This document shows positions 59,545-64,000 of a DNA stretch of 64,000 nucleotides, piece by piece. Origin of the DNA: Evernia prunastri. Taxonomy: Eukaryota > Ascomycota > Lecanoromycetes > Lecanorales > Parmeliaceae. Made by a program: the position numbers and the translations under genes. The notes below the pieces were generated by a model. It was given only the letters and a program-made list of their open reading frames with translations, did no database searches and was not told the DNA's origin. The stretch's first letter is position 1. Every line of letters starts with the position of its first letter. The DNA is taken from contig NKYR01000010.1 of the NCBI GenBank assembly GCA_003184365.1, forward strand, positions 124,001 to 188,000, written 5' to 3'.

Positions 59545-60954
59545 ATGGCTCAAAAGCGTGCGCTGCAATGGCGTAAGATACCTGTGAGTCTGGCGGAACT
59601 GTGCCTGGATACGACACTGCGCTGTGGGCAATCCTTCAGGTATGTACCTAGTCCAATTGTCCCATTCTTCTCCTTACTGATTATGGATCTAGATGGAGAA
59701 AGTCTGAAGACGATGTCTGGTCTTGCGCTCTTCACGGACGTATAATTTCCTTGCGCCAGGACCCTACGCATCTGCACTACAAAGCTATCTTCCCCGGATC
59801 CCCCCAGCCTCCATTGACACCTCCTTCCTCAGCGCCAAAATCGACGACAGGATCCTCGTCCGAAGACGATGATACGGAAGCCTTGGTGCACCACTACCTC
59901 AATCTCGGTCCAAATCTGACGGAAATGTACGAGGAATGGTCGGCAGCAGATGCGAATTTCAAAAAGAAAGCCCCAAAATTTACAGGCGTGCGAGTACTGA
60001 AGCAGGATGCTTGGGAGGCATTGGTTGGTTTCATCTGTAGCAGCAACAACAACATAATAAGGATATCCCAGATGGTACGTTGGGCTGCTTATACATATTC
60101 CTTCATACTTCTGACCCAAGTAATTATCTGCAGATGGAGAAATTGTGCCTCCACTATGGACCTGAAATCGGCCTTGTTGGGGCCAAAACATTCCATGACA
60201 TGCCTTCGCCTTCTGCACTTACAGCTCCTGGGGTTGAAGATCATCTCCGGCAGTTAGGCTTCGGCTACAGAGCAAAGTACTTGCATCAAACAGCAACTAT
60301 GGTGACAGAAGACCATGGGTTTGGCTGGCTGGACAGTCTAAGAAATCCGGAAAGTCCAATCCTGGGCGCCAAGCAGTCCGATGCTGGTGAGCTGCTGCCA
60401 GGTGGAAGGGAGGGATATCGTAGGGCTCACCAAGAGCTCTTGGCTTTACAAGGAGTAGGCCCTAAAGTTGCCGACTGTGTGTGCCTTATGGGACTTGGAT
60501 GGGGAGAAGCCGTCCCCGTCGATACACATGGTATGACCTCTCATGTTTCTATATGTATCGACTCTTCATCTTTACTAATGATGCCAATCAAGTTTGGCAA
60601 ATCGCTCAGCGCGACTACAAATTTGGCAAGGGGAAGCACAGCAGCCTGACCAAAGCTACCTATGACGCTGTTGGCGACCAATTTCGGAGCCTGTGGGGTA
60701 AGGAGGCTGGCTGGGCTCACAGTGTCTTGTTTACTGCGGATCTAAGGGCGTTCTCCGAGAGACTCACCACCAAAATTAAAGTCAAAGAGATAATGGAAGA
60801 AGATGATGCAAAAGTCCTCACAGAGATTCAAGTTAAAGCGGAGGTTTTGACCCCAATCAAAGTGAAGAGAGAGCTTGAGGATGAAAACAAACCGTTAATT
60901 TCTGTCGAGGAAGTCAAGGTAAAGAGGCCAATTAAGCGACGACGGAAAGTATAG
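59545..60954 (+). CDS. OGG1: 8-oxoguanine DNA glycosylase/AP lyase
   Basis: Four exons (59545-59639, 59693-60074, 60134-60530, 60593-60954) encode 411 aa. The N-terminal domain begins with LRCGQSFRWRKSEDDVWS, joined at the first splice. FICSSNNNIIRISQM is the family's DNA-contact loop. The helix-hairpin-helix-GPD motif reads LLALQGVGPKVADCVCLMGL with the catalytic Lys, followed by VPVDTHVWQIA with the catalytic Asp, joined at the last splice. A Ser/Pro-rich insert (~85-110) and a Lys-rich C-terminus (VKRPIKRRRKV, a likely nuclear localisation signal) are fungal additions. The enzyme excises 8-oxoguanine opposite cytosine in base excision repair. Confidence 0.96.
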
Positions 60955-62014
60955 GTGGGTAGGTAGATGGTCGTTCGGTGGCCGATAGTTGAAGTAATAT
61001 GATTGGTACTTGCGCTGCATCATCACCTGTGCTCTATCTTCTGGAACGCGACGACGATGGTGATGATGATGATAATGATGGGTTTATGCTCATGCCATGA
61101 TTATTTGAAATCGGAGTGCGTATGGGCACGCTGATAAGGAAGAGCGCACATCGGCGTGCCGCGTGGTAGCCCCAGGCCCAATGGATTCGAATGGTATTCG
61201 AGGTTCCAGGCATCTTTGCGTCTTCCACGCCAATAAGGAACCGGGACCTTGCAGTCTTGGGACCAATGCATGCGTCAGTACCGCCAAAAAAGGAAGGAGA
61301 ATTGAAGATTCGACGGGAAGTGGACACGCCAACTGGCCAAGTCAGCCCACGTTTGAAGTAGCCTTCAGTAGTGGCATCTTCTCAAGAATGCATCCTTTAG
61401 AGTCTGATCATACCTACCCTACCTACCTAGAGTGACAAAATGCCCATCCTCTCAAGCAGTGTATAGTCAAAGAGAAATCATTGTCCGCAATTACTACTGA
61501 ATCGAGGAATTAAAGACGAGGCACGTAGGGAGTGAGTGCAATTTCCTGTGGTGCATTTTTGGAAATTTGAAGGGGGATGCTCTCTTGCAAGTTTGCATGG
61601 CCATTGGTGTTGGCCCCAATCTAACTAGGGACTAGAGCATTTAGCCGCAGATCTGACGACTGAGTTTAAAGCACCAGGACTCCAGGAGGAAAAGGTCGGC
61701 CGTTAGTTACGCCAGGCCAAAAAATACTGTACGGGGAACAATTAATTCACTCCTCCTCACTTCACACTCCAAGCTCCCTCCCTTCCACACATACATCATC
61801 ATAATCTTGTACCTACCTACCTAATTAATTTTCTCCTTACTCAACAGTGGACAGGTTTCAAAGTGAGACACAGTGCATTGGCTCACTGTCGCTCGCTTCA
61901 CGTAATCGATGCACAGTCGACCTGTAACACATCAGCCCCCCTAAATATCCCTCGAGTATCCGCAGACCTGGCTTCATAATACACCACTTCTCCATCAACT
62001 GTCCTCTTCGACCC
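60955..62014. other. 1.1-kb intergenic region upstream of RAX2
   Basis: It includes a short GAT-type run near 61055-61080 and repeated TACCTACC motifs (near 61420 and 61810) ahead of the Rax2 start. No gene supported. Confidence 0.5.
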
Positions 62015-64000
62015 ATGAGGTTCTCCTCATGGTTTGGCCCGACCGCGGCTGAATTCGCGTTCCTCATACAATTATGGCCGATCATAACACTGATACCGCC
62101 GACGCAAGGAGTCAATTACACGCCGGTTCCATCTCCAGACCTCGACCTCCGGCAGTTAGGCCGAGTCGCACTCACAGGCGACTTTGATTCGATATCATTA
62201 TACACCTACCAGCAGCAATCCGAGAATGCATTCACTACTAATGGCACGCAATCGCTCATCACACAACTACCTAATGGCGACTTTGCCACAACGGCCGCGG
62301 CGGACGGGTATATCAAAGCCCTCTGTCCTTTCGTTATGTCAAATGAAAAACTGGCAGGGGTAATAGTCGGAGGCAATTTCACCGAGTTGGGTGGCGTGCC
62401 GGCGCAGGGGATCGCAATGTACGACACGACGAGCGGCAACATTACCCCCCTGCCTGGCCTCAATGGCACGGTCAATGCAATTCTCTGTGATCAAGACACA
62501 AACACAGTCTACGTTGGTGGGCAGTTCACAGGAGCGAACTCAACGAACGCGATTGCCTGGGTTGGGATGTCTGGATGGGCGAACCTGCCTTTTGAGGGCT
62601 TCAATGGACCTGTGAATTCGATCATCAAGGAATCCAACGGGAATGTCATCTTCGGCGGATCGTTTACTGGACTTGGAAACTCGACCACTGTCATGCCTGA
62701 ACAGCTTGATCAGCAAGTCATCAACATCGCCTCTGCTAACATTTCATCTTCATCAAACTCGAGCACACCCGGCTTCAGCAACCCATCGAACATAACATGC
62801 AAAACCGATGGAGATGATGGGCCTGGTAATACATGGCTCCTCGAAGATAACTCTCCTGGGTGGTGGAGAGCAGACATGAATTTTGGTTACCAGCCAAGCT
62901 TGTTGAGGATATGGAACACCCATCAGGACGGCCGGGGGACACGAACATTCCGTTTCACTGCCATACCAATTGACGGCATCATGAATTTCACCTACACAGA
63001 CCCAGACACGCACGTAGAAAGCCACTGTGATGCTCTTTGTCCTTTGTCATCAGATGCATCAGTGCCGTACCAGGACTTCAGATTCATTAACACTGTTGGT
63101 ATGAGCGCATTTCGAATTGATATATCCGCCTGGTACGGCCAAGGAGGTGGACTGGATGGAATTGAGCTGTTCCAGAACGGTAACTCCGAATCTCATGTGC
63201 ATTTTGACAAGTCGCTAATCCCTCCAGATATCTTTGCCTATGCCGTTGACACGTCTAACGAACCGAGCTGCGCGAACACCCAGTATGGCTCCAATTCCAC
63301 TACCACTGGTCCATGGACGGTAACGCCGTCTTTGCAAAGCAACTCGGAATACCTAACTGCAGATCTTACCGGGCCAGGCGTCAGCACAGATCATGTCTCG
63401 GTAACCTTCGAGCCAGATATCAAACAGAAAGGCAACTATACCGTTTTTATGTTCACCCCAGGCTGTCTACAAGACAACACTTGCGATACTCGCGGTATCG
63501 TGAACGTCACAGGAAGTTACACCACAGCAAATGCAGCGTTACCCACCCAGACAAACATCTATCAAACCAACAATTATGACAAGTATGACGTGATATATCA
63601 GGGTCCAGTTGACGCGAACAGCGACAGTTTCAGACCCACCGTGACACTCGCAGCTCTATCTGGCCAAAAGGACGGCGTCACACTTGTGGCTCAACGAGTC
63701 CAATTCAACCTGACTGACTCGACTGGTGGGCTGAATGGTCTCTACGAATTTAATTCCAATGCCAACACTACTGACAGCGATTTCTCGAGCTCTGTTATCG
63801 ATAGTGCAGGCATGGGCTTAAGTACAGGAGCCAGCATTACAACCATACAGGTGCAGAACAACGTTACGTACGTTGGTGGCAACTTCTCGAATCAAGACGT
63901 TGGCTTTGAAAATATCTTCTCGATCGGAAGTGGAAATTCCACATCTTTGCCAAATGGCGGCCTTAATGCCGAGGTCTCCAGTATGATACCATACGCTGAT
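62015..64000 (+). CDS. RAX2: Rax2-like cortical polarity protein, N-terminal part
   Basis: The frame is open for 662 codons from the ATG at 62015 to the window edge, so the protein is cut. A signal/anchor segment (about 10-32) is followed by repeated beta-propeller-like blocks: GDFDSISLYTY, VGGNFTELGGVPAQGIAMYD, VYVGGQFTGANSTNAIAWV, VIFGGSFTGLGNST, and later TYVGGNFSNQDVGFENIF. There are many N-glycosylation sites, and a jelly-roll-like insert lies at about 245-400 (TCKTDGDDGPGNTWLLEDN). This is the layout of Rax2, a large single-pass membrane protein that marks growth sites and maintains hyphal polarity. The missing C-terminal part should hold more repeats and the membrane helix. Confidence 0.9.
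   Translation, partial: MRFSSWFGPTAAEFAFLIQLWPIITLIPPTQGVNYTPVPSPDLDLRQLGRVALTGDFDSISLYTYQQQSENAFTTNGTQSLITQLPNGDFATTAAADGYIKALCPFVMSNEKLAGVIVGGNFTELGGVPAQGIAMYDTTSGNITPLPGLNGTVNAILCDQDTNTVYVGGQFTGANSTNAIAWVGMSGWANLPFEGFNGPVNSIIKESNGNVIFGGSFTGLGNSTTVMPEQLDQQVINIASANISSSSNSSTPGFSNPSNITCKTDGDDGPGNTWLLEDNSPGWWRADMNFGYQPSLLRIWNTHQDGRGTRTFRFTAIPIDGIMNFTYTDPDTHVESHCDALCPLSSDASVPYQDFRFINTVGMSAFRIDISAWYGQGGGLDGIELFQNGNSESHVHFDKSLIPPDIFAYAVDTSNEPSCANTQYGSNSTTTGPWTVTPSLQSNSEYLTADLTGPGVSTDHVSVTFEPDIKQKGNYTVFMFTPGCLQDNTCDTRGIVNVTGSYTTANAALPTQTNIYQTNNYDKYDVIYQGPVDANSDSFRPTVTLAALSGQKDGVTLVAQRVQFNLTDSTGGLNGLYEFNSNANTTDSDFSSSVIDSAGMGLSTGASITTIQVQNNVTYVGGNFSNQDVGFENIFSIGSGNSTSLPNGGLNAEVSSMIPYAD

Overview
The window is nuclear DNA from a filamentous ascomycete (Pezizomycotina); the class cannot be fixed by reading alone. 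The evidence is the compact gene spacing, many short introns (about 45-150 bp) with GTANGT-type donors, and a gene set typical of moulds: an FlbC-type conidiation factor, Rax2, a secreted GH32 enzyme, a Sec9-type SNARE, and conserved housekeeping genes with fungal features. I rebuilt exons by hand. For every multi-exon model given with an exon list the lengths sum to a whole number of codons and the reading frame carries across each junction.

Layout. 1-10.7 kb: the cut-off start of an unknown protein, a membrane-anchored kelch protein, mitochondrial MSH1, a farnesylated Ydj1-type DnaJ and cytosine deaminase. 10.7-18.1 kb: uroporphyrinogen decarboxylase, Trm82, ribosomal P0 and an AIG1/FAR-17a membrane protein. 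18.1-29.3 kb is gene-poor. It holds a broken hydrolase/ankyrin (NLR-like) relic, an assembly gap flanked by duplicated sequence, and one regulator (FlbC-like) with several kilobases of non-coding DNA on both sides. 29.3-41.8 kb: Sec9, a cystinosin homologue, an F-box protein, a large secreted or membrane protein of unknown function and a small hypothetical protein. 43.3-64 kb: FAN1 nuclease, the COMPASS subunit Sdc1, ribosomal S13 (uS15), a GH32 fructosidase, SF3B1, U2AF large subunit, OGG1 and the start of Rax2.

Themes. There are three DNA-repair genes (MSH1, FAN1, OGG1). SF3B1 and U2AF65, two proteins that bind each other during branch-site and 3' splice-site recognition, lie next to each other on the same strand, and the peptide motifs through which they interact can be read in both. 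Several pairs are head to head over short shared promoters (TRM82/RPP0, SEC9/cystinosin, U2AF/OGG1, FAN1/SDC1). The most unusual gene structures are a 10-nt microexon in the S13 gene, an 18-nt microexon in the cystinosin homologue, an in-frame stop-free intron in SF3B1, and a P0 gene whose functional tail sits on a separate 23-nt last exon.

I found no CRISPR, operon, rRNA or convincing tRNA gene. I did not find a clearly new multi-gene system. The best leads are the splicing-factor pair and the splicing oddities, the uncharacterised 796-residue protein, the NLR-like relic and the AT-rich mobile-element-like island between SF3B1 and U2AF.
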